Assembly: GCA_034440615.1 (NCBI GenBank)
Contig: JAOTOM010003929.1
Span: 82,501-146,500 of the forward strand
Origin: Ashinkailepas kermadecensis
Taxonomy: Eukaryota > Arthropoda > Thecostraca > Neolepadidae
Length of the DNA stretch: 64,000 nucleotides
Direction of reading: 5' to 3'
Shown here: one piece after another, positions 36,276 through 49,066 of the stretch
How the letters are laid out: every line of letters begins with the position of its first letter
Position numbering within the stretch: position 1 is the stretch's first letter
Notes under the pieces: generated by a model
What the model saw: the letters and a program-made list of their open reading frames with translations, nothing else
Told to the model about the DNA's origin: nothing
Database searches by the model: none
Position numbers and translations under genes: made by a program

Positions 36276-37533
36276 TGTGGAATTTGGAGCACTACAGTTT
36301 CAGGGGGAACAACATCGGCAAATCAACGGCCTCACCATGGGCTCACCATTGAGTCCAGTTCTGGCATGTTTGTTTATGGAAACCCTCGAGGCGGACAATT
36401 TCAAATCTATGATTGGCCCCAACTCCCTCTGGCTGAGATACGTAGATGACATATTGGTGATTGTTGATCAAGACACTGATCTTGATGCGGTCAACACAAA
36501 TATTAACGCGGTACATCCATCGATTCAATTCACGTTAGAAAAGGAAAAAGAAAAGGTAATGAGGCTGAGATTCCTTTCTTGGACACACTGATCAAACGCT
36601 GTGACAGCAGATGCACATTTTCAGTGTACAGAAAGCCCACTAACAAAAACGATATTTTGCACTACTTCTCGGGTCACAGCCATGAAACAAAAACGGGGTC
36701 CTAATGGGCTCTTTCTTAAGGGCTCATAGAATATGCAGTCCTGAGTGCCTCGCAGAAGAATTGATTTTCATCAAGGAGTCTTTCAAGTTGCTGAAATATC
36801 CAGAGGGTCTGATAGTGAAGTTGCGCCAAAAAGCGAAAAAAAGTGATGTGCATGACAAAGGCCAAGCAACGAGTTTTGACGACAAGGTGCATATCAGTAC
36901 CGGAAACACAGGGAGCAGTCACCATCTCCCGATTCACAAAAGACAAAATCAACATCAGTCTCTCAGCAGGGGTCAAAATCAAAGACATAGTCAAGAAAGG
37001 GGTCCGCAACGTGAACGAAAAAAGCGTAGTCTACAAAATTCCTTGCGCGGGAGAATGTGGAAAAAGTTACTATGGGGGATAGGGGCTAGAATTAGGGAAC
37101 ATCGTTCAGACCTCAGATACCATAGAATTTATAATGCTATGGTGGTGCATGTTGATGAAGAAGACCATCTCCCAAATTGGAAAGAAGCATCTGTTCTTAG
37201 TGGTGGACTTGGGAAGAGGTGTCGGAAGACAGTGGAATCCGCGTATATTGCCACACGTGAGAATATCAATGGTGTTTCTGGTAGTTTCAAAATTGCAAGT
37301 GTTGTAGCGGAACTGATTGTGGAACATATTGAAAAAGGATAGGTTATACATCACTGTCGTACTTATTTGGTCGCTTCCAATGTACTGTTTTCACTGTCTC
37401 GTTCATTCAGTGTCAACACATGCGAAGTGCTTTATGATTGATGTCTCATGACCTGTGTTCGAATTGGGAATGAAGAGAGGGGGAAAAAGTAAAGGGAAAA
37501 AGAAGAGGAGAACTGAAAAAAGAAGAAAAAAAA
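36276..37533 (+). mobile_element. PLE family 1, right copy (reverse transcriptase end and endonuclease)
   Basis: 36,276-36,590 encodes the catalytic part of a PLE reverse transcriptase: INGLTMGSPLSPVLACLF and LRYVDDILVIV. After frameshifts come FLDTLIKRC and VYRKPT. The GIY-YIG domain follows at 36,843-37,342. Relative to the left copy, 13 bases are missing inside the nuclease (near 37,078, between G-runs), which breaks the frame and removes ETGR. From 36,837 outward it is a near-perfect inverted repeat of 35,570-36,275. Confidence 0.88.
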
Positions 37534-38717
37534 TCCACCTTATAAGCAGAGTTCATATAATTTCGATAGTAAAGGTGGATGGTGTTTGTTCTGTCTGTAT
37601 ATTTCTGGTTGGTGTTCCTGTTCATGTGCTTCTTGATTTCGTCATCAACCTGTGTGTTTGTGTAGCCATTGTTTACTAAAATCTGTTTTAGCCTGTCAAA
37701 TTCTGTATGAAGAAGTTGGTATGAAGAACAATTACGAATTGTTCTCTTTACAAAGGCACGCAGGACACTCTGTTTGTATCTGTCAGGACACTCACTTTTT
37801 GCGTTCATAACTAAGCCAATGTTCGATGGTTTCCGGTATACTGAGGTACAAAATTTTTGATCAGTGGGGCTTACAAGTACATCTAAAAACGGAATCTTCG
37901 GATCAATTCGTGTTTCAGATGTGAAAGTTAGCACTGAGCTTTCCTCTAATTTTGAGATGAGTTCACTAAGGTGGACACTGTCCCTCACATCAACAAAAAC
38001 ATCATCGACATACCTGCAGTAGATATGAGCCACAATAGACGGGTCACGCAAAACATTGTTTTCCCGGTGGCACATGTAAAAGTTTGAAAAAAGCGGACCT
38101 AGTGGGGAGCCCATAGCCACGCCTTCCTTTTGCCGATACAGTTGTCCATCTGGCCCACGGAAGGGAGACTCCATGGTGCACGCACGGAGCAGTGTCTCAA
38201 GAATGTTGGGCGACAACTGCAGCGGGGGTAGTGTCAGATTAGGGTTGGCATACACTTGCTCAATGATGATCTTGATAGTTGTCTCCGTTGGCACGTTGGT
38301 AAAAAGACTGTTGACGTCAATGGTTGCCAGCTGTCCACGTGGGGATTTAGCCCTTAAGATATCGATAAACTCATCGACAGAGTCAATGCAGTGCTTCGCA
38401 GGTATGTACGATTTTAATAGACTATTGAGTCTTTTGGCTAGTCTATAAGTTGGAGTTGTGACCTGAGAAATTACAGGCCTCAATGGGTTACCGCTTTTAT
38501 GGGTCTTCACATTTCCATATGCATATCCGGGAGCGTACTCACCCACGATCTTCGAGAAGTGCACTCCCCCGATTACGGCATTAGCTGATGTTATCACTCT
38601 ATTTACTCTTGCCTTTAGACTGTCTGTGGTATCTTTTTTGATGGGCTCAAACTTGGTTTCGTCAATGAGGAGTTCCTCCAGCTTGTGCATGTATTCATGG
38701 CGGTCCAATGGAGACAA
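37534..38717 (-). mobile_element. PLE family 2, left inverted copy (long open reverse transcriptase)
   Basis: The minus-strand frame from 38,717 is open for about 395 PLE codons with no lesion. It contains APGYAYGNVKTHK, NPLRPVISQVTTPTYRLAK, TIDVNSLFTNVPTETTI, EGVAMGSPLGPLFSNF and CRYVDDVFVDV (the catalytic Asp pair), then the PFLDVL and SVYRKPSN thumb region. At 37,534 the reading runs into the outer end of PLE family 1 (codons FFSSFFSS and on), so the last 28 or so codons are chimeric and its nuclease is lost. It is the best preserved reverse transcriptase in the window. Confidence 0.9.
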
Positions 38718-39871
38718 CTATCAAGATCATCATTGAGCAAGTGTATGCCAACCCTAATCTGACACTACCCCCGCTGCAGTTGTCGACCAACATTCTTGAG
38801 ACACTGCTCCGTGCGTGCACCATGGAGTCTCCCTTCCGTGGGCCAGATGGACAACTGTATCGACAAAAGGAAGGCGTGGCTATGGGCTCCCCACTAGGTC
38901 CCCTTTTTGCAAACTTTTTACATGTGCCACCTGGAAAACAATGTTTTGCGTGACCCGTCTATTGCGCCTCATATTTACTGCAGGTATGTCGATGATGTTT
39001 TTGTTGATGTGAGGGACAGTGACCACCTTAGTGAACTCATCTCAAAATTAGAGGAAAGCTCAGTGCTAACTTTCACATCTGAAACACCAATCGATCGGAA
39101 GATTCCGTTCTTAGATGTACTGATCCCACTGATCCCACTGAATTTTGTACCTCAGTATACCGGAAACCATCGAACATTGGCTCAGTTATGAACACAAAAA
39201 GTGAGTGTCCTGACAGATACAAACAGTGTCCTGCATGCCTTTGTAAAGAGAACAATTCGTAATTGTTCTTCCTACCAACTTCTTCATACAGAATTTGACA
39301 GACTAAAACAGATTTTAGTAAACAATGGCTACACAAACACACAGGTTGATGACGAAATCAAGAAGCACATGAACAGGAACACCAACCAGAAATATACAGA
39401 CAGAACAAACACCATCCACCTTTACTATCGAAATTATATGAACTCTGCTTATAAGGTGGATGAGAGAGTCATACAGGACATTATAACAAACATCACATGC
39501 ACCAACAACACAGATCAGCTAAAACTCGTCATCTACTATCAAAACATGAAAAGTTGTAATCTTGTGATGAAAAACAATCTTCAGGCCAACAGAGAAAAAC
39601 TAAAACGTACCAATGTAGTTTACAAATTATCATGCCCATACGAAGACTGTAGGCTTCGTGCAGTAAGTTACATTGGTGCCACCACAACCTCCCTTTCTAG
39701 AAGACTGACAATGCACCTCAGAGATGGAGCGCCAAAAGAACACATGACAAACTGCCACCAAACATCGTTAACACGAAAACACCTTACCAACAACACCACC
39801 ATCATCACGTCTTGCCCGGACCGAACCCTTCTCATGGTGCTCGAGTCATTGTACATACGTGAACAGTTAAG
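38710..39871 (+). mobile_element. PLE family 2, right copy (partial reverse transcriptase plus GIY-YIG nuclease)
   Basis: It starts abruptly inside the reverse transcriptase (ETTIKIIIEQ). It repeats EGVAMGSPLGPLF and CRYVDDVF in shifted frames, then runs into KRTNVVYKLSCPYEDCR, AVSYIGATTTSLSRRL and LESLYIREQ, a GIY-YIG nuclease of a different PLE lineage from family 1. Frameshifts lie near 38,925 and 39,190. 38,710-39,462 is an inverted repeat of 37,534-38,286, with 423 bp between the arms. It is cut at about 39,872 by CR1 sequence. Confidence 0.88.
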
Positions 39872-40970
39872 TATATGGATCGCACATTTTGTAGTAGGAA
39901 CCCCAGAAAACAGACTTGTGCTTGCCTCCCAGGTGCCCAGGTAAAGAATGTTGGGGATAGGTTAGAAGGAGTAATGAAGGTTAGTGGAGAGAGTACAATA
40001 GTAATTGTGCAGGCTGGTGTGAATAATGTAGGAAGAGCTAAAACAGAGGAAACAATAAAAGAGTATAGGGCTTTGATAGGTAGGTTAGCTGGAAGTAGGA
40101 AGAGAGGAGTGGTAACATCCATCCTCTCTATGGTAAATGCAAGTGTAGAATGGTATTCGAGGGCCATTGGGCTGAATACCAGGGTGGCCAAGATTTGCAA
40201 GGAGCTTGGGGTGAGGTTCTTGGATTTGTGGGGGGATTTTGGGGGAGGGCTGAAATGTATGCATTAGATGGGATACATCTGAGCAAGAGAGGAGCTGAAT
40301 TGCTCAACAATGTGCATGAGGAGGCTCTCAGTAGGATGATTATTGGGGGTTTAGGGTACGTCAACCCATGTGGGTTATATTGCACCCAGCTCTCAGTAGG
40401 AAACAAGGAAACTGGGCAGGTCATGGGGGCTGTAGCTGATAAAGAGAGAAGCATTGCAAGTAAGGGAAGGAATAGTTTATCATGTTTTATGTTAATGCCA
40501 GAAGTGTTGGGAACAAAATTGGGGAACTGCCTGCATATATGTTGTCTGAAAAGCCAGATTTGGTATGCATAACAGAGGCATGGGTTAATGAAAGCATTTT
40601 TGGAGACGACTTGCAAGAATTTGAATTAACAGGCTACAACATGCATGCTTATCAAAGGAAGGCAAGGCTAGGAGGAGGTATACTCTTGTATGTCAGGCAA
40701 GTAATGAAATGTCATTCCATAGAGGATAGTGTACATAGTGAAAAAGTAATTTCCTTGTGGTTAAATATCATTCAGAAGAATGGAACAAAATTTAGGATTG
40801 GGGCATTCTATAGACCTCCGGACCAGAATTAAAATGCTGACAGGTTGATGCAGGAAGATATAAGTAGGAGAGTTCAGGAGATAACTATTTTGTTGGGGGA
40901 TTTCAACATAACAGGACTGGGAAGCAAAACTATAAAGTCATAAAGTGCTAAGGCTTAATAAGAGCCACAG
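39872..40970 (+). mobile_element. Internally deleted CR1 fragment
   Basis: It begins inside ORF1 (RTFCSRNPRKQT) and keeps the esterase blocks VIVQAGVNNVG and YSRAIGLNTRVAKICKELG. 40,482 onward gives the ORF2 endonuclease start (FYVNARSVGNKIGELPA, CITEAWVNES, ILLYVRQV, FRIGAFYRPPDQN). It breaks after LLGDFNIT (40,915) and jumps to a 3'-end motif, GGCTTAATAAGAGCCACAGG. The reverse transcriptase is absent. Confidence 0.85.
40336..40388 (-). mobile_element. Headless SINE-tail copy inserted in CR1, 12-bp target duplication
   Basis: A 53-bp insert (TTATTGGGGGTTTAGGG ... TATTGCACCCA) interrupts the CR1 fragment. GCTCTCAGTAGG is duplicated at 40,324-40,335 and 40,389-40,400. The undisturbed CR1 at 49,900 lacks it, so this is a definite insertion of the tail alone. 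Confidence 0.9.
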
Positions 40971-41013
40971 GGGCCCATCTGGGTTAAGCCCATCTGGAAA
41001 AGGTACGAGAAAT

Positions 41014-41341
41014 GGGTATTCTTCAAGTATTACCCCTCGCACTTCCTTTATCTCAACAATGCATCCAAGCCATCGTCAGCTGACTGCCAGTCAGCTGTTG
41101 GCGACGTCACTCAAATGTACCGACACCCTGCAGCTGGGTGCACTGAATGATCCAAGGGCATCACCAGGAATATTTACAAGGGTCAGGTTAGGTTTTCACC
41201 ATTGTGAAATAGCATCTGCACACCCTCCCCTCTGTATGTTCGAGTGACGTCACCAACAGCTGACTGGCAGTCAGCTGATGATGGTTTGGATACAATGTTG
41301 ATGTAAAGAAAGCGTGAGGGGTAATACTTGAAGATTACCCT
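41014..41341. mobile_element. MITE, 328 bp, about 95-bp inverted ends
   Basis: The left arm GGGTATTCTTCAAGTATTAC (41,014) is the inverted match of the right end. Each arm contains the palindrome CAGCTGACTGCCAGTCAGCTG in part and a TGACGTCA-like GACGTCAC. AGAAAT flanks it at 41,008-41,013 and 41,342-41,347. No open frame fits a protein; it is a non-autonomous DNA element of unknown superfamily. Confidence 0.85.
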
Positions 41342-41426
41342 AGAAATGTACATACCCTCACCCCAATCAATCCCTATCTCAAGTTCCTAGGAAGCTATAT
41401 ATTGCAGCCTATCTAGCACCAATTCA

Positions 41427-41895
41427 CTTGCTATTGCATAACATAGTTCCATTGTGCTACATAGACAATCTCATCAGTATGACATCCCGAAGGAAGGTGC
41501 TCAATCCACTGCTAGGTACACCCTATATAAAGTTATAAAGCATTTAGACTTAATTAAGAGACTCACTTGCTATTGCATAACACACTCAACAATTACAAAC
41601 TCCTCCCATCATACCCATTGTGCTACCATACACAATCTCATCAGTATCACATCCCAAAGGAAGGTGCTGAATCCACTACTAGGTACACCCTATATAAAGT
41701 TATAAAGCATTTAGACTTAATAAGAGACTCACTTGGTATTGCATAACACACTCAACAATTACAAACTCCTCCCATCATACCCATTGTGCCACCATAGACA
41801 ATCTCATCAGTATCACATCCCGAAGGAAGGTCCTGAATCCACTGCTAGGTACACCCTATGTAAAGTTATAAAGCGTTTAGACTTAATAAGAGACC
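41427..41895 (+). repeat. Three tandem units of a CR1-like 3' end (about 140, 163 and 163 bp)
   Basis: Each unit starts CACTTGCTATTGCATAACA or a close variant and ends TATAAAGCATTTAGACTTAA then TAAGAGAC. The last unit ends CCAAGGGCCCATCCTG, like the CR1 3' ends at 40,950 and 32,630. The first unit lacks about 25 bp. Confidence 0.8.
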
Positions 41896-42775
41896 CAAGG
41901 GCCCATCCTGTTAATTCTGTAAATGGAAGATAATATAAGCCTGGTAAAAAGACCCTCCCCAACCATCCCACATCCTGAAGAACCATTCCTCCAATATCCC
42001 ACACGCCTATCAATGCCCATCTACCCGTGTACTATATCTCCCGATATTCATGCAGTAAATTTGTATTTGTTTATGCTGCATTATTTGTGTTTATTTATGC
42101 GCCAATGAATCCGCTCCGGGGTATCTACTTACGTGCTCGTTGTTTGATATGGATGTAATCAGTTCAATACCGTTTTAGATATTGGTCTTTTTTATACCGC
42201 CCATGCCAATATTTGAAAGATCCCTGTTGCGGCTGCGGAATGCGGGTTTGTTTGGGTACGCGAGCCCCCACGAAGTGGATTTGGTAGCGGGCTTGAAGGT
42301 TTTCCTTCACCATTGGTTTACATGCAATTTTACCGTTTTTCTCTACGCTCTCTTGCATGTTTTATGACAATATAGATCACTTTGACGTATACCAATTGAA
42401 AGACCGATTCCTCAGCTTCAGCAAAATGTATCCTAAATGACCCAGTAACAATCTTCCTGCCTAACAATGTGCCGTTTCCGGCATGCTATCAAATTCCTCC
42501 AAAATAAAGGGATTTTCCCCGATATTGGTAGGCTCCCTCTACCGTCCGTTTTAGCTGGTAAAGTTGTCACCGCCGTTCAAGAGCGGAAGAAAGGACAGGC
42601 AGGGGAGCTAAGTGCGCCACGGCTTCTTCCCCTCAGTGGCAGGAGAGTTTCCGAAAAGTAACCGCAGAAGACCGCCTGAAATGATCTGACCGTCCCTAGA
42701 CCGCAATAGGAGGCCCTCTGTCGTCATAAGAGGCCACATAGCCGCCGCAAGAAACCAATAGCTTCCACAAGAGGC

Positions 42776-43015
42776 AGGGACGGATCCAGGAATTGTCATC
42801 TGGGGGAGGGGACACGTGTTTGGAGTGGCGCCACCGCGAAAGTAGCTTGAGTGGCTTTCCTGTCGAGAGGCGCCTGTGGCTGAAAAAATTCGAGGGTGTT
42901 TGGGTGCACTCGAGCCTTCGCGGAGGGACGCATTATCCTGGTCGAAGGGACGCCACCTTTCATGGCGGGGGGCCCTAGTGAAAAAATCCCATGGGATTGG
43001 CATTTATTCTCATGG
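42776..43015. repeat. Unclassified repeat from GGATCC end to CCCTAGTGAAAAAATCCCAT end
   Basis: The left end GACGGATCCAGGA and right end GGGGGGCCCTAGTGAAAAAA are found in inverted orientation at 46,005-46,075 (CCCATGGGATTTTTTCACTA ... CCTGGATCCGCC). This fixes both termini of a dispersed element. Internal sequence partly recurs at 54,180-54,470. It is followed by a palindrome-rich block to 43,110. Confidence 0.5.
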
Positions 43016-43554
43016 GACATATGGGGTCCCATATGTCCCATGGAGGAAAACCTGGATTGTCCCATAATCAAAACGAAATCGCATTGCAATATACAGAATC
43101 CCATGAAAAACCAGAACAGTCCTATCGTAGAATTGGGGCAGTTCCGTATAGCGTACCGGAACACCGTCAGACTTTTAGGTGCCCGATCCCTCAGGCATCC
43201 ATGAGGCTTCCCCTTTTTGGGCAACCGTACCTAACATGCCCAGAGACTGGTCTAAGAGATTTCAAGTGCGGTATAGCGACCTGCACCAAGACCAACGAAT
43301 AATTAATTAAGAGCTTAATCAGTCATGCAGACACTCAATATGTCAGGTAAAATACGTGGTTCTGAAACAGCCAGAACACTGGCTCGAACGGTATTGACAA
43401 TCTTCACAATGGAGTAGTATCAGTCATCAGACCAATCATCAGCTGATGCTACTTCCATCATCACTCTGATTGGCAGCTGGGCGGTGGCCGGCCTGTTTGA
43501 ATCTTTTTGTGTCAGGTCCACAGGGGCTATACCTAGGTAAGTTTGTAGCTGAAG

Positions 43555-44430
43555 GTAATTTTCGATTTCTTGGAATGTCTTTTTCTAATGCAATGTTCAT
43601 GAATGTGCTTAGCAAGATTGTGATGTGACAACTCATTTCCTCTGCAAATGCATACTTTTCAGTTGGAAGGCAAAATAACGGCTTTCTTTACCTTTCGGCC
43701 GACACATACTGCCAAGGTTAGTGATTTGTAAAGAGGTGTACAATGTGGAACAGTGACGTCACAGGAGTCCGGGAAGTGACGTCACAGGAGTCGGGTGTCG
43801 ATGTGTTAGGTTAGGTTATGCTATGCTATGTTATGTTAGGTTAGTGCCCGTCATCGACACCCGACCCCTGTGACGTCACTTCCCTGAATTATGTGACGTC
43901 ACTGTTTCACACTGTACACCTCTTTACAAATCACTAACCTTGGCAGTATGTGTCGGCCGAAAGGTAAAGATTACCAAAATAACACCCATGAAGGGGCTTG
44001 GAGTTGGGTAATATAGCATGAAAAGTAATGTTTAGAATCAGGAAAATGCAATATAACCTAACCTAGCCTAACCTTCCATGCAAGAAAATGTTTTAATGGA
44101 AAATTTCTGAACATTTTGTTCTCGAATTTTTTTCAATTAAAAACACCTAAACTGAACCTAACCTAGCTGTTTTTGAAGATTTTGTTTTCTAGCCTGATGT
44201 AAACTAACCTAAACTGCCACAAACTGCTTTTGAAGAAAAACAAGTTCTAATTTGTGTGTTAAAAATATCAGAAAAGAACAACATTGTTTGATATTTGTTT
44301 TCTAGCTTAGAAAAGAGCCTAATCTAACCTCACAAAACCTAATCCCTTTGCATGCTTCATGAAGGTAAACTGTGTAAACCCATCTCTTGGTTAATTTAAG
44401 CTGCAATAATACTCCTACATACAGGGGTGT
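43555..44430 (+). repeat. AACCT-family dispersed repeat, copy 2
   Basis: It shares the block order of copy 1 (ACTCATTTCCTCTGCAAATG, TTTTCAGTTGGAAGG, GGGTAATATAGCATG, AACCTAACCTAGCCTAACC, CTTTGCATGCTTCATGAAGG). It is interrupted by the MITE at 43,680-43,975. Confidence 0.75.
43680..43975. mobile_element. MITE, 296 bp, with TGACGTCA-containing inverted arms
   Basis: TCTTTACCTTTCGGCC and about 100 further bases are repeated inverted at the right end. The 8-bp target duplication AAAATAAC lies at 43,672-43,679 and 43,976-43,983. The host repeat (AGGCAAAATAACACC) is restored by excision. Arms hold three or four GTGACGTCAC sites. The centre is TTAGGTTAGGTTATGC. Confidence 0.88.
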
Positions 44431-44719
44431 AGCATTATGCGTTTTTGGGAGGTCACTCGACCCCCCCACACACAATGCTGGCTGTCCCCCACCCCAATAA
44501 CTTCAACCTTTAACATGGCACCCTATAAGGTATGCCCCAATCCATTTTAGCCTGCCATCACCTTAATGTATTGTGCCTCCCCCAAAAAAAAAAATATATA
44601 TATTCAGAGACCTATGCTGATGGTTGCCTAGGTCTATCCCAGGGCAGGCTCACCTTTTGTACAGCAGGTGGTTTTAACAACAATACTATTATCATTTAGG
44701 TTGTTCACAGGATCAATGA

Positions 44720-45490
44720 GTCACATGTTTTGTTGGTAAGGTTGTGCTTTAAGGTGCTTTATGAATTCTTGGAAGTTATCCTTTGAATGCAATGTTTATG
44801 AATATGACTAAGATGATGGGACTTCTCATTTTCTGTGCAAATGCCTACTTTTTAGTTTGTGAGTAAAATAACACTAGAAAAGGGGCTTTGAATTAGGTAA
44901 CAGCATAAAAGATAGTTTCAAAAATAAAATGTGTCAGCCTAGCTTATCCAAGCCTAAGCTTAGCCTATCCAAGTCTTTAGAGAAGCAAAAATATAAAAAA
45001 TACAATTTAACAAATTTCAAACAATTAGTTGTCTTAAATTTTCCAAATTAAGAAAAAGTATATCTTAACCTAACCTAACCTACCACAAACTGCTTTTGAA
45101 GAAAAACAAGTTTAAAAAAATATAAACTAGAATTGTCACACATTTTCCTGATTTTCTTTGCAATATGCAAACACACAAGTTGATAGAATGTTTGTTTTAA
45201 TTTTTTTAAACCTCAATATTTTCACAAAAAATTAATAAAAATCATGAAGATCATCAAAATTTTGACAAATTTCCACAAGAGCGAATTGTTCCTTCCATTA
45301 TCATCGTGTCCAGAGACATGTTTGTACCTTTTTTTCTTGAAATGCTATGTCTGGTCTAAAGGAAAAAGTTTAATCCAACCTAATCTAACCAAACCTAACC
45401 CTTTGTTTGCCTCATGGAGGTAAAATGTGTGCAAAATTTATCTTGTAGATACCTTAAGCAGCAATAATACCCTTTTAATCTTAATGTTTT
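44720..45490 (+). repeat. AACCT-family dispersed repeat, copy 3
   Basis: Blocks include TGCAATGTTTATGAATATGA, CTCATTTTCTGTGCAAATGC, TTAACCTAACCTAACCTACC and CCTTTGTTTGCCTCATGGAG, ending in AGCAATAATACC. It is longer than copy 1 because of AT-rich inserts. Confidence 0.7.
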
Positions 45491-45779
45491 TTAGCAACAG
45501 CTTAGACTAGGCTTACTTTGTTTTTCTGAAGCTTAGCTTTCTTCTTTATTATATCTTACCCCACTTGAAGCCCTACTTTTTGCTACTATTTTGCTGTCCA
45601 ACTGAAAAGTAAGGAGTATATGAGTGCCGGGAGTGGCTGAGATGCAACATGTTGGCTGACCTTGCAAAAAGGCCTGATAAATATACGTCAAATATCATTT
45701 GTTTGTCTTTCAAAATGTGTGTCGTACATCGTTTCATCCTGTTTGCATGAACATGCTCTGGGAAGACCAGTGGGGTTCA

Positions 45780-46030
45780 TGCTGGTTCATAAATCCCATC
45801 AGGGTCTGGGCTTCCCCACTGGGATTTCTCAGTGGGAATCCCTGGATAATTCACACTGGGAATAGTATAAAATCCCTTGGAGACTGTGTAGGAATCCCAT
45901 GGTGGATTCCCATAGGGAACTCCTTGGGATTCCCACACGATTGTCTCATGAGGAATGTTTCATATCCTGACAAGGACAATCCCATGCAATTTGATGAGTC
46001 GATCCCATGGGATTTTTTCACTAGGGGGGG
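45780..46030. repeat. Cluster of GGGAATCCC/ATCCCATGGGAT semi-palindromes
   Basis: About a dozen copies of (A)TCCCA or TGGGA(T) in both orientations fall within 250 bp. It ends in the palindrome ATCCCATGGGATT, which also begins the similar block at 42,985-43,110. Confidence 0.6.
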
Positions 46031-46113
46031 GGGAAGCATATGCCCCAACTTCCCTCCCTGGATCCGCCACCGACAGGAGGCCCCATATAGCCCACGTAAT
46101 ATGTATTGGTGTA

Positions 46114-47950
<1,837 letters not shown>

Positions 47951-48136
47951 CACTGCTCTGCTCTCGTCGCGACCGGTCGTGTTTTTGCGCTCCCGTGACG
48001 AGGGAAAACCGTGAGTAAAAGATTGGGCACAGGTGGTTAGTGGAGGGAGGATTTGTTCTATTGTAGGCCTAGGTTAAGAAGGAGCGGTTATATTGTTTCA
48101 ATTGAGTATATTAGACTTATCCTAGGTATTCTAAGC

Positions 48137-49030
48137 TTCTATAATTATCGATCGGCCACGTGGACGTTTGTAGACGGGTGGAGCGGCCACGTGGCTTAGG
48201 TTTCTGTTAGCATAGAGGAATAAGTTTGTGTCTGCTTGGTGTTTTAGTTGAAGATTAAAATAGTGAGCTTAACTTACACTAGGTAGCTTCTAGAATTATC
48301 GATCGGCTACGTGGACGCTTTGTAGATGGGTGGCGCGGCCTCGTGGCTTAGGTTTCTATAGTGCAGAGGAATAAGTTGTTTTTTTTGGTGGTTAAGTTTA
48401 AAATAGAGTTGAAGACTAGAATAGTGTGCTTAAATTACACTAGGTATATCTTCTTGTCCTCGTGTTATTGTATAGGTATCTAGGTTTTGGATTATATTAG
48501 TGTTCAGTTTGGTTTAGTTGGAGTTTGCAGCTGGTGGTAGGTATTTAGCAGTTACTTCTATGCATATATTTGCATAGTTTTATCTCATAAGTTTCTTTTT
48601 AACAAGCAGATTTTTAGCGTCTAGAATTATCGATCGGCCACGTGGACGCTTTGTAGACGGGTGGAGCGGCCACGTGACTTAGGTTTGTAAGCATAGAGGA
48701 ATAAGTCTGCGTCCGCTTGGTGTTTAAGTTTAAGATAGACTTTAAGATTAAAATAGAAAGCTTAAATTACACTAGGTAGCTTCTGGAATTATCGATCAGC
48801 CACGTGAACGCTTTGTAGACGGGTGGCGCGGTCTCGTGGCTTAGGTTTCTGTAGTGTAAAGGAATAAGTCAGTGTCTTTTTGGTGTTTAAGTTTAAGCTA
48901 GAGCTTAGGACTAAAATAGTGAGCTTAAATTACCACTAGGTATATTTTCAATATACTGCTGTAATTGCAAAGGTATCTAGGTTTTTTTTTAAATTTTAGT
49001 TTGGTTTAGTTGGAGTTTGTAGCTGGTGAG
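48137..49030 (+). repeat. CR1 5' leader: two ~490-bp repeats, each of two ~155-bp subunits
   Basis: Subunits start at 48,137, 48,289, 48,620 and 48,781 with TCTAGAATTATCGATCGGCC. They contain the pair CCACGTGG ... CCACGTGG (intact in units 1 and 3, degenerate in 2 and 4) and GAGGAATAAGT. Both 490-bp repeats end TTTGGTTTAGTTGGAGTTTG. The layout suggests duplicated promoter modules. That is inference; E-box proteins bind CACGTG. Confidence 0.8.
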
Positions 49031-49066
49031 AGTCGGGATAACTTTATTTATTTAATAAAAAAAAAA

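Noticed and set aside
42796..43302. Several overlapping frames of 100-140 codons around 42.8-43.3 kb
   Set aside because: They exist on both strands over repeat and palindrome sequence, with no homology and no consistent codon bias.
43805..45080. Interstitial telomere array (TTAGG)n
   Set aside because: The AACCT units occur in runs of only two to four inside a dispersed repeat with other conserved blocks. There is no long head-to-tail array.
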